Shown here in pieces: positions 44,941-55,599 of a stretch of 64,000 bases of DNA. The notes below the pieces were generated by a model. The model did not search any database, was not told the DNA's origin, and saw only the letters and a list, made by a program, of their open reading frames with translations. Numbering within the stretch: position 1 is the first letter of the stretch; each line of letters opens with the position of its first letter. A program made the translations under genes and the position numbers. Origin of the DNA: Gnetum montanum (taxonomy: Eukaryota > Streptophyta > Gnetopsida > Gnetales > Gnetaceae); the NCBI GenBank assembly GCA_015680685.1, contig MNCI01000651.1:943507-1007506 (forward strand). The letters are read 5' to 3'.

Positions 44941-45000
44941 TTCACGTATGCGATGTATCGTACGCGATATCGCGTTGCCGTCGTAACCTATAAATAGGTT
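44941..45000 (+). promoter_or_regulatory. Promoter-like block before ORF2 of E6
   Basis: A perfect 12-base palindrome CGCGATATCGCG lies at 44963-44974, the same motif as in the LTR U3 regions. A TATAAATA box follows at 44989-44996, set inside the inverted repeat AACCTA-TAAA-TAGGTT (44985-45000). A C-run (45006-45016) comes next. The order palindrome, then TATA box about 15 bases later, copies the LTR promoter layout, but the flanking sequence is not an LTR. The ORF2 ATG is about 480 bases downstream. This suggests a separate ORF2 transcript, which is an inference. Confidence 0.55.
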
Positions 45001-45170
45001 ACCCCGCCCCCCCCCCTTGCAACACTGAGCATCATTTTTCCATTCACACGGGGGAGTTTTTAAAATTTTTCTCTGTGACTTGCGATTGAGCAACCCCTGC
45101 TTTTCTATTCATATCTTGCTCACTAGTGCTCCGATTTTTATTCCGTTTGAACCTACTTGAACCCAGAGTG

Positions 45171-45193
45171 TTCAACTTAGTCGTGGGGGAGGG
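45171..45193 (+). other. Internal polypurine-tract-like motif in E6
   Basis: ACTTAGTCGTGGGGGAGGG resembles the 3' tract TCRTGGGGGTA. Similar motifs lie in E1 (12404-12422) and D (36632-36616, minus strand), always downstream of gag or pol. It might act as a second plus-strand primer or may be shared sequence without function. Confidence 0.4.
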
Positions 45194-45479
45194 AAACTTG
45201 CTGAAAAATGCCTAAATTTTTTGAAATTTGTCATCGCCCAAAGGACATCATCTAGGGTAATTAACTATAACACTTAGAATATTTGTGCCCAAAAATCATT
45301 TAATCCTTAGGTATATTGGGAAATTAAAATTGAACAACCACCTAAGTAAAAGGGGACCTATTATTACAAAATTTTGGGTAAGATCACATGGAGATAAAAG
45401 ATCATTAATTAAGGCAAGTAGTAAGGTATAACCCAATTTCAAAAATAACCTTACTAACGCTTGACCCGTGTGATTGTAG

Positions 45480-48238
45480 ATGGCCCCGAAACATAGACAA
45501 CAGGAAGGTCCTACCCAAGGTGGAAGCAAAAAATCTCAGAGAGGTGAAAAACAAGGACCTTCCAGACAACATGCAAAATAGGAGGAGCAATCATTCAGCA
45601 TTCATCAAGACGAACCTCCTACCAGATGGTCTAGGTAGGCAGAAGGAGGAGCTGCTACAGCACCTGAACTGAGACAACAACTCATGTTGCCTCAATATTG
45701 TGTTCAGGCCATCCATGAGAAGTCCACATTCGTTGTGATGATTGTGGAATTGAACTTTGAATCATTTGCAGAGTTCACTCCTGAGGCCATTAGGGATCAC
45801 CTCAAAGGGTCTCCCTTATGGCCTATCCTGTCTAAAAGTGGTGCCTAGTACCTAGGAGAGACGTATCAATTCTCGCACAATAAGGAGCAAGGCACCACTA
45901 TTAATATTTGTGGTGTGACAATTGACTTCTCTACATAGGCCATTTTAGAAATGTTAAACCTTCCGAATACAGGGCCCAAGGTTACTCAGTTATCCACCCG
46001 TTTAGACCCCGATGTGCTAAAGGATTGGTTGGAGAAGGCTTATGGCAGAGATAAAGCATTTGGTGAATTGATGATGAAAGAGAGGGTTTATTTCAAAATT
46101 GGAACATATCACCTCTTCCCCACAAAATGTTTGAAACAAATATCAATGTATGCAGCTAGAGGATGTGCAATGTTGATGGGAAAGGTTAATGCTAACCTAC
46201 CCCATCTATATTTTACGGAGATCCTTAAGCGGTTCGAAGAATGAAAGACAGGGAAGATGACACTGCCTTTCCCTTGTCTTATCAGAAAGCTTTGCTAACA
46301 TGCTAGTATTTGGGGGTACACCAATGATGTCCTCTAAAAAGCCAAAACTGCTTCATATGTTGGATTGCTAAAGGTGCCAGCTCCAAGGAAAAGCACTGGC
46401 AAAGTGCGGGGACCAGAACAAGAAGAAGAATAAATGGCTGGACCAACTACAACTCAACTTGCAAGACCCAGTCAACCTCCAGCCACCAATCCCAACCAAC
46501 AACAAGAAGCAAGGCCCAGCACAGGCCAGGATCAGCTGCCACCACAAGACTACAGACTATCAATGAGCCATCTTAGGGCCATCGCTGAGACGGTCAATTG
46601 GGGAAGTCGTGATGACGTAAACCTCTTTTGCATCATCAATGATGTCATTTAGCCTATGGTTTCATTAGATCACACAAGGGGGAAGGTATTTATTCAAACA
46701 GGAGGAGGGGAAAGTAGATCATTGCAATAGATCTTAGGGAATGTGGCATCTTTCCAAGTGCAGTCAAAGACTGGTGAAGGGGCCACCGTGGTGGTCATGC
46801 AACACCAGAATTCCAAGGGATTTGTAGAAATGATCACAGACCACATCAAAAAATCCTTCAACATACCTGTTGTGCCATCAGCAGATCTCTTAGGAGCATG
46901 TGATGCTCAAACCTTAGCTGGAACCTCAATGAATCCTGTAGAACATGAGGATGCGCTTGATCAATTGCTCCAAATAGGGCAAGTAATGACGTCCCTATAC
47001 AGTTAAACCTCATTTCCACAAAAGAGAAGCTGATCTTAATAGAAGTAAGGGCCAAGCATGTTGAAGCTAAAGTGCAGAATTTGCAAGAACAGCTCGTGGC
47101 CTTACAAGCAACACAGCGGGACCCTTTGCAATTCGTTCCTGCAAACTAGCTAGATAACTTTAGAACAGAGCAACTAACCAAATTGATAGCAAAGAATAAA
47201 ATGGTGGTAGATGAAAAGGAGAAGGCTATTTGGGATGCCTCTGTAGCACAGGCACAAACTCATGCGCATCTTAAGGCACTCAAGACCTTAGAAGAGGAAA
47301 ACAAGCAGCTAGTTGCTAAAAACCTTTAGTTGACCATTGTAGAAAAGCAAAAGAACATTCTCGATGAACACTTTCATCAATTACAAGAGCAATTTATCCA
47401 GGTCAACCAAGATGTAAGCCATTTAGCCATAGAAAATTGAACCCTCTCGATGGAGGAGGTATGCACCATTCATCAAAAGTTAGCAATTAAGATAAGCATG
47501 TGGTAGAATGAGGCTAAACCACATGAGAAGCTGAAGGAGCATTTCCGCGATTAGGTGGGGATGTATAAACAAGTCCTTGAAAATGAGATCCATATGGCCA
47601 AGGCCCAAATCAACACTATCAGTGCTCAACACATTGATTAGCAGGCCATATTGGACACATACGCCTTTGCCCACCAAGCGGAAGTTAAGAACCAGGACCT
47701 GCAGATCCAGGATTTGACAGAATACATGGAGTTGAAAAATCTTAGATATGCCAACCTTGTCATGTTAACAGCAGGATGCCTGATGTCAAATCTCGAGTAG
47801 CAGGTAGCAACCACCCACATCAAATATGAAGCAGAATTTACAGAGCACAAGAAGCTGGTGGAGAAATTGGATGTTGCAAATTCTAAACTCGAGGTGGTGA
47901 AAGCTAGCTACCAAGGATAGAAAGATGTTGCAACTGACTTGGATCGATGGCTAACAAACCTTCACAAATACAAAGATAAAGCCAGATCCTATGAGGAGGA
48001 ATGATGGGTGTTCACAGCGTGGTATGTCAAAGCCAACCAAATGTTCCCGCCACTACCCTATCCATGGGAAGTGCTAACTCCATCAAATATTGGAACATTA
48101 GCATGGATGGCACAAGACCCTTGGACCGAAGAGGAGAAGCTCCAAGCCATACTTCAACACTATCAAGCTTCAAAGCCTAGAGCACATGACAAATGGAAAG
48201 TGCCAATGCAGGAGCCACTGCCACTAGGAACTACATGA
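45480..48238 (+). pseudogene. E6 ORF2: large extra protein with N-terminal domain and coiled-coil part
   Basis: From the ATG at 45480 to the TGA at 48236 about 919 codons can be followed, with one frameshift near 47000 and roughly 20 in-frame stops, nearly all from Gln, Trp or Arg codons. The N-terminal ~70 residues are basic and Gln-rich. Residues ~90-260 form a globular domain (QYCVQAIHEKSTFVVMI, EFTPEAIRDHLKG, LDPDVLKDWLEKAYG, MYAARGCAMLMGKVNANLPHLY) resembling extra proteins of plant Athila/Tat-type elements. A Pro/Gln-rich hinge follows (about 46380-46560). From about 47000 to 47990 the protein is Glu/Lys/Gln-rich with heptad-like spacing (VEAKVQNLQEQLVALQA), a long coiled coil. EEE-TAA-ATG at 46428-46436 could mark a real ORF border. 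Function unknown; the coiled coil suggests multimerisation. Confidence 0.75.
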
Positions 48239-48390
48239 GTTCCAATTTTTGTAGTTGTAGCACTTTTCTATGTTTTTTCTTTCTTTTGTTTTCTTCCTAC
48301 ACTGCTGCATCATTTCATTTTTTTCCATCTAATAATCCCATACCTATCCACTGTGTAATCACTGTAACTTGACGATGAGTTTTGATTCAG
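48239..48390 (+). other. E6 3' untranslated spacer
   Basis: Matches 407-568 of E0 and contains T-rich stretches. No further feature seen. Confidence 0.6.
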
Positions 48391-48401
48391 TCATGCGGGT
48401 A
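48391..48401 (+). other. Polypurine tract of E6
   Basis: TCATGCGGGTA before the LTR start; one G is changed to C compared with the family motif. Confidence 0.8.
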
Positions 48402-49263
48402 TGATGGGATACGATATCACATGGGCCACGATATCGCGTACGTGATATCACATCGACCGTGATATCCCATCCCCCATGATATCGTGTACGCGATATCGTG
48501 TCTTCCCCTGTGATATCATAGTCCACTGCCATGTCTATAAATAAGAGGCAGCTCTCCATTTTTTCGCATCTAGTTTTTAGATTGTAGTTAGACTCTGGCA
48601 GTTTTGTCCCTCCAGAGTTAGAATATTTTCCAGTGTCCGCCCGTAGTGTGGTGAATGTAATTGTATGGCATCCTTATTCAAGTGTGACATACTTGGACAT
48701 GCACATGACCGGCAATAAAGATTGAGATTACTTCATCATTGCAGCATTCACTTTTTTTATTTATTTATTTAATTATTATTTACTACTTTACTAATTAGTC
48801 TCTCTCACCCTTAAACTCACGTTAAACCATGGAATGAGTACGACTTAATTACGAGCATTTAAGTGTGACTACATGGTAACCTAGTAGCGTACCTAGGATT
48901 TGTGCTTGGTAATCCTAGTAGTAGTTGTGCATGAAGTCCAAGATGTGTACGGATGATCAAGGAATAGATGCTCATCGCACTTAGGCCAGATTGGATTCTT
49001 TTACCCTTTCTCTCCTAGATTAGTTAATATTACCTTCCACTGCCTTCAGGAGTAGCATTATATTAGAAAACACATCATACACCTCTCTCTGGACTAAATC
49101 ATACGTGATAACCTAATACTAGTCCAGTTGGAAAGACAGCAAACTGTGACCTAAGGCTAACTATCTAGATGCCACAACTAGTCCATCTGTGGAGTTCGAC
49201 CGAATCGTGCGTGTAACGCTCATATTCGTATGGTTGAGTGTAGGGGTACCTTGCCACTCATCA
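48402..49263 (+). repeat. 3' LTR of E6
   Basis: 862 bp with seven GATATC cores in U3, against three in the 5' LTR. TATAAATA is at 48536-48543 and AATAAA at 48714-48719. It ends TGCCACTCATCA next to the second TATTC. Confidence 0.93.
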
Positions 49264-49268
49264 TATTC
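49264..49268. repeat. Target-site duplication of E6, right copy
   Basis: TATTC, identical to 40628-40632. Confidence 0.95.
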
Positions 49269-50130
49269 CATACCGATGGACAATGGTTTTAACTCAAGGG
49301 GCTCTTGCTTAAACTTATCAGGGATTTCCAACTTCCCCCAATTGATATTTTCAATGTCAAGACTTGGAAGTTGGTGATGGGCTTGCTCTAATATAGTTAT
49401 GCTATCGATGTAAGTGCAAGTCAAACCCTTAGTTGGTTCCATGCATATAGTTGAACTGCTCTCTTGATTAGCTGTCAGCCACTGGGTGCCTTCTTTTCTT
49501 GTGGCTACTGCATACAGGCATCTTTGTATATTAGTCACTTGTGCACACTAATTGCATGCAAACAATGTTAAACGTTGTACAAACCATGACTTCTACATGC
49601 AATTACACCCTATGTCACTGTATGCAATGCATGGAACCTTCTTCTTCTTGATCTTTCCAAACATATTTTCCTTTGATATTTCTAGAGAAAGATTGCGGAT
49701 TCCTAGGTACATGTTAACTGTGCTTAGCCATGCTCTTCCCATTATGCTTAGCCATGTGGATTCACTAGGAAGTTAGCTAGATACGACCATCCACAAATAG
49801 TGGTGAAAATGTCATCCACTAGTCCTAATGGGACAATGATGGACTAGTCAGCCAACTCTAAATGAATGTTACTCTTTTTTAATGGAGGCAGGTTTCAAGC
49901 TTTGTACATTTCTTGAGAGATTAAGTTGATACTAAAACCTGAATCCAAAAGAGCTTTACACGATTCGATCCTAGCAATATGTAGATATATAAGAGGACTC
50001 CCAGGATCAAAGAATTTCCGAGGAAGATGGCTAGCTTTTATCCAATCAGTGACAGCATGAGTTAACATGACCATATGCATTGAATGTGGCCTTTGGGTTG
50101 AAGGGAGTTCTGAAATTTTGATTGGCGATG
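49269..50130 (-). pseudogene. pro: D protease and linker to RT
   Basis: On the minus strand the active-site Asp-Ser-Gly is at 49945-49937, inside CKALLDSGFSINLISQEMY. The flap and C-terminal region lie at 49860-49600 with frameshifts. The linker at 49538-49270 has IQRCLYAVATRKEGTQW, INWGKLEIP and LKPLSIGMEY, and joins at the E6 target site to the RT part at 40627. The active-site triplet is intact. The protease would cut Gag-Pol in particles. Confidence 0.8.
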
Positions 50131-52610
50131 AGGCGTTTGAAGAATTAGCCACTTGTGACTGTAAGGACTTGGTTGGACTATTGGTTCTAAAGAATGGTCT
50201 CTTCTTTGTGTGATTTTTTAGACCAATAGTAGGGTGAGAATTAATAGCCCTTGTAGCGTTGTGTTGTGGTGGCTGGGTAGAGAGTTCACCGTGCATGGCT
50301 AGAGTAGGTGGTAATGGAGTTAAGAGTGGAAGAGATGCAGCTGAATGAGAAGGGTGGTATATTTGTGGAACACCACCCCTAGGAGAAGGAGTCCTATAAT
50401 ACTCATGTGTTTGGTAGTGAGGTTGAGGGGTTACGTGACCAGTAGAGTCATGTGGAGAGATTGGCTACTACATGTAATATCCATACAGTCAAGTTAACGA
50501 TAAGGATATTGTTGTCGTGGTAGTGTCATTCCCCATGATTGTGGGTGTTGCCACTATTGATACTACTCAATTGGTTGTAGTGGAGTTCCACTTGGATAAT
50601 ACATTAAGGGTTGGTGGAACTATCTTGGGTTACCTTGGGGATAAGGTAACCTTTGGGGTATTTACCTTCAATTCAATCACCGGTTAAGTGCATACACCCT
50701 AGACTCCTGCAGGTGTGAGATTGCAAGGCAACATCCCTTAGGATGATCGTATTAGCATATCTTGCATCCACTATCATTGTCTATATCCGAATCCACAACC
50801 TCTTCAATGATGGAAACTTTGCCCTTATCCTTGTTGCATGCATATTCTACTTCTTTTTTTTCTCTTTTCCCATTCACTACCTTACTCTCTAGACTTCTCT
50901 ACTATTTTGAGAACAGTTTGAAATCTATTATCTAGGGAGTTCAACATTTGGTCTACCTCTCTCAATACTTCTGATGCAAACTTTTGAATAAGAAAATTTT
51001 TCCTATTCACCATCTCTTCGAGGGGTGACTCTTCTTCATCCTCACAAAATCTCACTCCCTTCTTTTAGAGGGAAGGATCTCTGTTATATTCCTCCGCACT
51101 CTCTTTTCCTTAGCTCACCTTCCTCTTTAGTAACTTTCTCTAATAATCTTTGTACTTGATGGATCCTAAGCTTAGATAGCCTTCTTTGGGCATACGTCCC
51201 AAGGGTTCTTCAAATTTCATGCCTAAGCCAAACTACGAGATGGCATAGTTGATCCCTCTGTGAATAACCAAAGGGATCAATAGTGCATAGAAAATGATGT
51301 AAAAGTGCATAATATCATCCCATGGCAACATCCAAGGGTTCATTCCCTCCTTGTTTCCATCCTTGGATTTACTTTTGCAGGTTGAACACTCGGGAGTACG
51401 ATTGGTACTTATCATTGAACAATTCTAACATGGTATTCCACCTACGAATGGATTCTAGTTCTAAGGACCGGTACTAGCTCTCTGCTTCTTTGACTAGTGT
51501 CTAAGGGAACAAATTTATTTTTTTCCATTTATTTTCTATGTTTTGTAAGGCACATGCATCATGGAATGCTTGTAGATGATTTTGAGGATCAACGTTGTAT
51601 CCCCCTTCAAATCATGGGATGTTATTCATGTCTAATCTCTTGATCCTACTATCTTTTTAGTGCCTTGTTGGGATTCTAACAATCTTAGTTATGTCTAGCA
51701 TACTTTGAGTAGCAAGTAGGGGTTCATCATGATCATCCTGTCTATGGTGTCTATGATGCTTATGTTGTTCCCTACTCTACCTTCTTCTGTGCTATGATTC
51801 TCTAGAGTGCCCTCATCCCCTTTCCTGACTGTTTCATCTATGACTCCCATTTCACTTACCCTTATTCTCATGATCTTTTTCTCTATGACTGCATCCCAAT
51901 CTTAAAGGAGAGGGTGAAGGAGATGATAAAGGTGAAGAAGAAGGATTACCATCATCATGATTGTTCCTGTTACCTTCTCTTTGGTGGTTACGGCCTTGAT
52001 CGCGGTTACGATCAGAATGTCCATCTTTGTCATGTGTTCGTGTTCCTTTTTTATATCCTTTGTGTCTGTCAGTACCATAATCTAGGTTATGGATAGTTAA
52101 GTGAAGATTATGATACACAACCCCTTGACCGAAGCCAACAGGAAGAACATCATTGTGTGGGTGACTGTCTAAGGTAGGTTCACCACCCTAATTTTCACTT
52201 AGGACATGTGGGACATTTTGCTATAACTTCTCCTTCATGGATTCATAATGTCTCTCCTGTTATAAATCCCTTTAACATTGTGCCTCCGTGAGTCGATACT
52301 CTCTTGAGTCATGATCATGCACAACGTACTCTACTTGTAAGTGTTGCATGCCAATTCATGTGAGATCACGAAGAAGCATGCCCAAAACAGAGCAATCAGG
52401 AGGTAACACTATGTTACCTTCTAAATCACACCAACACAAATATTCATCCTAGTGGAGGATAAAGGTAAATTTTGGTATATACTCAGTGAGATGAACATAT
52501 ACCACGTGAAACTATTGATGGACTGGTAGATTATCATGTGTACTATGCCCTCGATTGTTCCCTGTATTAGACCTAGGCAGTAAAACACTTTCATACAAAG
52601 AAGGAGACAT
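50131..52610 (-). pseudogene. gag: D gag (type II)
   Basis: The ATG at 52610-52608 is matched by the starts of E7 and E1. The N-terminal domain (52610-52260) is followed by a basic His/Arg-rich segment (about 52118-51852, with repeats of HR/DR). The gag core lies at about 51640-51130, read in several frames. A zinc-binding motif near 50766-50729 keeps the spacing CX2CX3HX4C with one stop inside. A Pro/Gln-rich tail follows to about 50150. Stops and frameshifts are frequent. Confidence 0.8.
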
Positions 52611-52732
52611 GATTGTCTATTCGGTGTGCAATGTATTATATATTATTATTTTTCCCTTGTAACCAACCCTACGGATTCATTCCAACAATGAGAAAGATTT
52701 CCTAAGTTCTAATTAGCACACAATCAACAAAG

Positions 52733-52750
52733 TCCCTGGCAATGGTGCCA
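52733..52750 (-). other. Primer-binding site of D (tRNA-Asp)
   Basis: TGGCACCATTGCCAGGGA on the minus strand, 15 of 18 matches to the tRNA-Asp complement; all three differences are G-to-A at CpG positions. Confidence 0.9.
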
Positions 52751-52751
52751 A

Positions 52752-53584
52752 TGATGAGTGGTAAGGTATCCCTACAGTCAACCATACAAATACAAGCATC
52801 CATGCATGATCCAGTTGAATTCCAAGGACTCGGTGCTTATGTGCTTTTGTGGAACAAGGACAGGTTAATCAATCATTGTCTTCCCAAGATTACTTGTATA
52901 TAGCATGATTATATTGTTAAGTAAACTTGAGGAATATGATTTTTATATATTTTTATGTTTTATGGCCTGGTGCTATAAAAGGAGGAGAGAGATAACTAAG
53001 TAACTAATTTAATTTAACTACTCAACTATGCTTTAACTAGTCCTAACACTAGCATCCATTCTCACTTGTTGTACACATCCTGAATGAGTGCAACACTGCT
53101 GGGATTACCAAACGCTAATCATTACTAGGTTACCAAGTGTTACACACATGCTTGAAGTAATCATACTAAGTGTGCTTGCTTATGAGAGTTATAAGGTGAG
53201 AGAGAAAAAATTAATTAACTAAGGAAAGCATTAAATAACTGTAATTAACATTAATTAATCTATTCTAGATGTTGTAAGGTTTATCACAAAGTTCATCTTT
53301 ATTGCCATACACAAGGTGTGCTCAAAGACACAATGCTCGAATGAGGATCTGTTCACTTTATGACTCCTACTGCGGGCATGTAGAAATAATTCTAACTCTG
53401 AGAGGAAGAAAAGGCAAAAGTTTGGGTAAGGGGCTAAGACTAATTAACAAACTACTCAACAAAAACCACTACTAAACCAAGTGCGCCCACCCTTATTTAT
53501 AGGTGAGAAGACATGCCCTGATATCAGATGCCCGATATCACTTGGAAAGCTTCGATATCGCTTACCTAATATCATGGCTCATCA
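52752..53584 (-). repeat. 5' LTR of D
   Basis: 833 bp, minus strand TGATGAGCCATG to CCACTCATCA. Three GATATC-type cores in U3 (53520-53575), a CTATAAATAAGGG box near 53500 and GGCAATAAAGAT near 53305. Partner of 33900-34729. Confidence 0.9.
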
Positions 53585-55154
53585 TTGTAGTTTCTTAAAA
53601 ATTAAAATTTAATGCAACCTAAATGTGACTTACTGTGACCTATAGTTAGCTTGTTGTTGCCTGTCCAATTAAAAAATGAAACAAAAATGATAATACATTA
53701 ACACCAAAACATAAACACATACTTATTATGAATTCTATATACAATGAGGATGATAATTACATCAAGAAAGTGTGTTGATACCTCACCATTCTATCACTCA
53801 TAACTAGATTGTAAAAGTATCTAAATAAATCTTTCACTTAAACCAAAACCTTAGCTCTAATACTAAGTAAAATGGTACCAATATAGAGAGTATTGCTCGG
53901 TAGTAGCCTTAAGCCCCACCATCGTCAAATATTCTAGAGTAGATTGAAGATGGACTATGACTCAAAGTACTTAAGAACCTTTGAACATAACAAGAGTTCA
54001 TAATACATAGGTTACATATTAGCTTAATGACTAGGAACATTGCATGGACATATCAAGGATTCATATGAGTGATGAAATGATTGGAACACATATGTACTAA
54101 AATAGCATAGAGAATATTAGCATATACATAAGTCATAATAGTCCTTTATATAACATGAGTCTCTAGGTAATTGTAGAACACATGTACATAATCTTAAAGG
54201 ATGAGCAAGCATATCATGATACTTACTAGTAACACACTTTTACTAAAACATGCTTCTTGATGACTCTAAATAGACAGTTCTAGACCTAAATTTCCTTCTT
54301 TGAATAGTAGGATATGTGCCTATTCCAAAAGCCAAAGCTCAAGACTACTAACATACTTTTGTGATGAAAGAATAAAAGATTAGGACTCTATGGTTCATTA
54401 AGGAAGTTATGATGGTTACTTTAGCATGGAACCTGAATGAATCTTCATACTTCTTATGGTTCTCATTTTAGAAGAGAAAAAACCTTCGAACTACCAACAA
54501 GGCATAATCTATACATAATAACATGTTTCAATGTTACATTGGAGATTCAAAGTTTACATAGTGATTTGCTAGGATTTTATTGGATTTATAATTATATTGT
54601 TCTATCTTTTGATACATGCTTGTAGTAATTAGTATGGATAATACCATGTAGTAATTCAAAACAATATAAGAACTTGATCATCCTTTGTAAATTTAAAATA
54701 AAAGTATTTAACCTTTTAAAAATTACTTATACCATAAAATATTAATCATTTTCTTTGCATTTAATTCATCAAGGCTTACTAATTAGAATTTTCCACTTTC
54801 ATTTGGATATTGAATATTTAAGATATCCTTTTTGGAATATGTAAGTTTGTTTTATTTAATTCTTTTTCAAGTGTTTGCTTCCACTAAACATTTTTGGATT
54901 TTAGTATGAGGTTAGTGTAGTAGTTTTGTATAGTGTTATTATTTAAATTCAACAATCTTCATAACTTGTTTGAGGTTGTTTTGGTTCATTTACTTTTAAT
55001 GCTATTAAAAAAATTTATTGTAATATGATTTTTCATTTAATTTCCTCTACCTTTAATGATTTTATATAAAAATCTACCAACTGAATTTTTTTAAATTCTA
55101 TTTTAGTATTAAAAGTTAAAAAATATCAAAAATACTAATCTCTTCCATAGTTAA
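53585..55154. other. AT-rich region without identifiable gene
   Basis: About 1.6 kb; no retroelement domain, long open frame or repeat pair seen. It holds the outer flank of D, where TTGTA (53585-53589) would be the expected target repeat; its partner is lost. Confidence 0.4.
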
Positions 55155-55545
55155 TGTTAGAAATTATACAATCATAGGGCTAGAAACACTAGTAGCAAGC
55201 AATATTCAATAGGAAGAGGATAAATTGAATACTAATATAGTATTTGAAGATGAATGAGCTATTCATTATTACAAGAATGGAATGACTTCATATATAACAT
55301 ACTAAGAACTTAGCAAAACAACATAACTATAAAACTACAAAGTCATGTATTTTCATAATAAAATAAGATAGGTAAATACCTATTAATTATTAGTGATAAA
55401 TAATCACAACCATGCAAAACTATGAACATAATATATAAACCATTAATTACATATAGCTATTAACATGAACTACCATGGTTACACCATGGTTGATCATAGT
55501 TTACATTATATAAGAAGTTATGTAAAGTTTGCTATTTTCTCACAT
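55155..55545 (-). repeat. 3' LTR of copia 2
   Basis: Minus strand TGTGAGAAAATAG to TTTCTAACA, 391 bp. A TTATATAATG stretch near 55505-55515 may be the TATA box. Ends are inferred from the TG...CA rule and the polypurine tract, without a second LTR to compare. Confidence 0.55.
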
Positions 55546-55553
55546 CCTCCATA
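55546..55553 (-). other. Polypurine tract of copia 2
   Basis: ATGGAGGA on the minus strand directly before the inferred LTR start. Confidence 0.55.
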
Positions 55554-55599
55554 AAATACTACATGGATTCAATGATGCAAACAAAAAACCTAAACAAAT

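Larger units (their letters stand above)
40633..49263 (+). mobile_element. E6: complete type I GATATC-family element with gag and ORF2 but no pol
   Basis: 8631 bp with 5' LTR (40633-41424), tRNA-Asp primer site, gag (41567-43560), UTR-like spacer, promoter-like block (44941-45000), ORF2 (45480-48238), polypurine tract and 3' LTR (48402-49263). Perfect TATTC target duplications flank it. No protease, RT, RNase H or integrase motif is found in either strand between the LTRs. LTR ends and primer site equal those of type II elements, so their enzymes could act on it. It lies in the pol gene of D in opposite orientation. Confidence 0.93.
33406..53584 (-). mobile_element. Element D: full-length type II GATATC-family element plus a second partial internal region
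   Basis: Minus-strand order: 5' LTR (53584-52752), tRNA-Asp primer site, gag, protease, RT, RNase H, integrase, 3' UTR, polypurine tract, LTR (34729-33900). Beyond that LTR is a second primer site and a gag start (33898-33406), ended by copia 1. The element contains E6 (40633-49263) and a 1160-bp tandem duplication (37244-39563). Without these it is about 9.9 kb from LTR to LTR. The last base before the 5' LTR gives no matching target repeat on the other side, as expected if the outer end is lost. Confidence 0.88.

Noticed and set aside
51914-52118. His/Asp/Arg-rich frames on both strands
   Set aside because: The minus one is the basic linker of D gag, the plus one its shadow.
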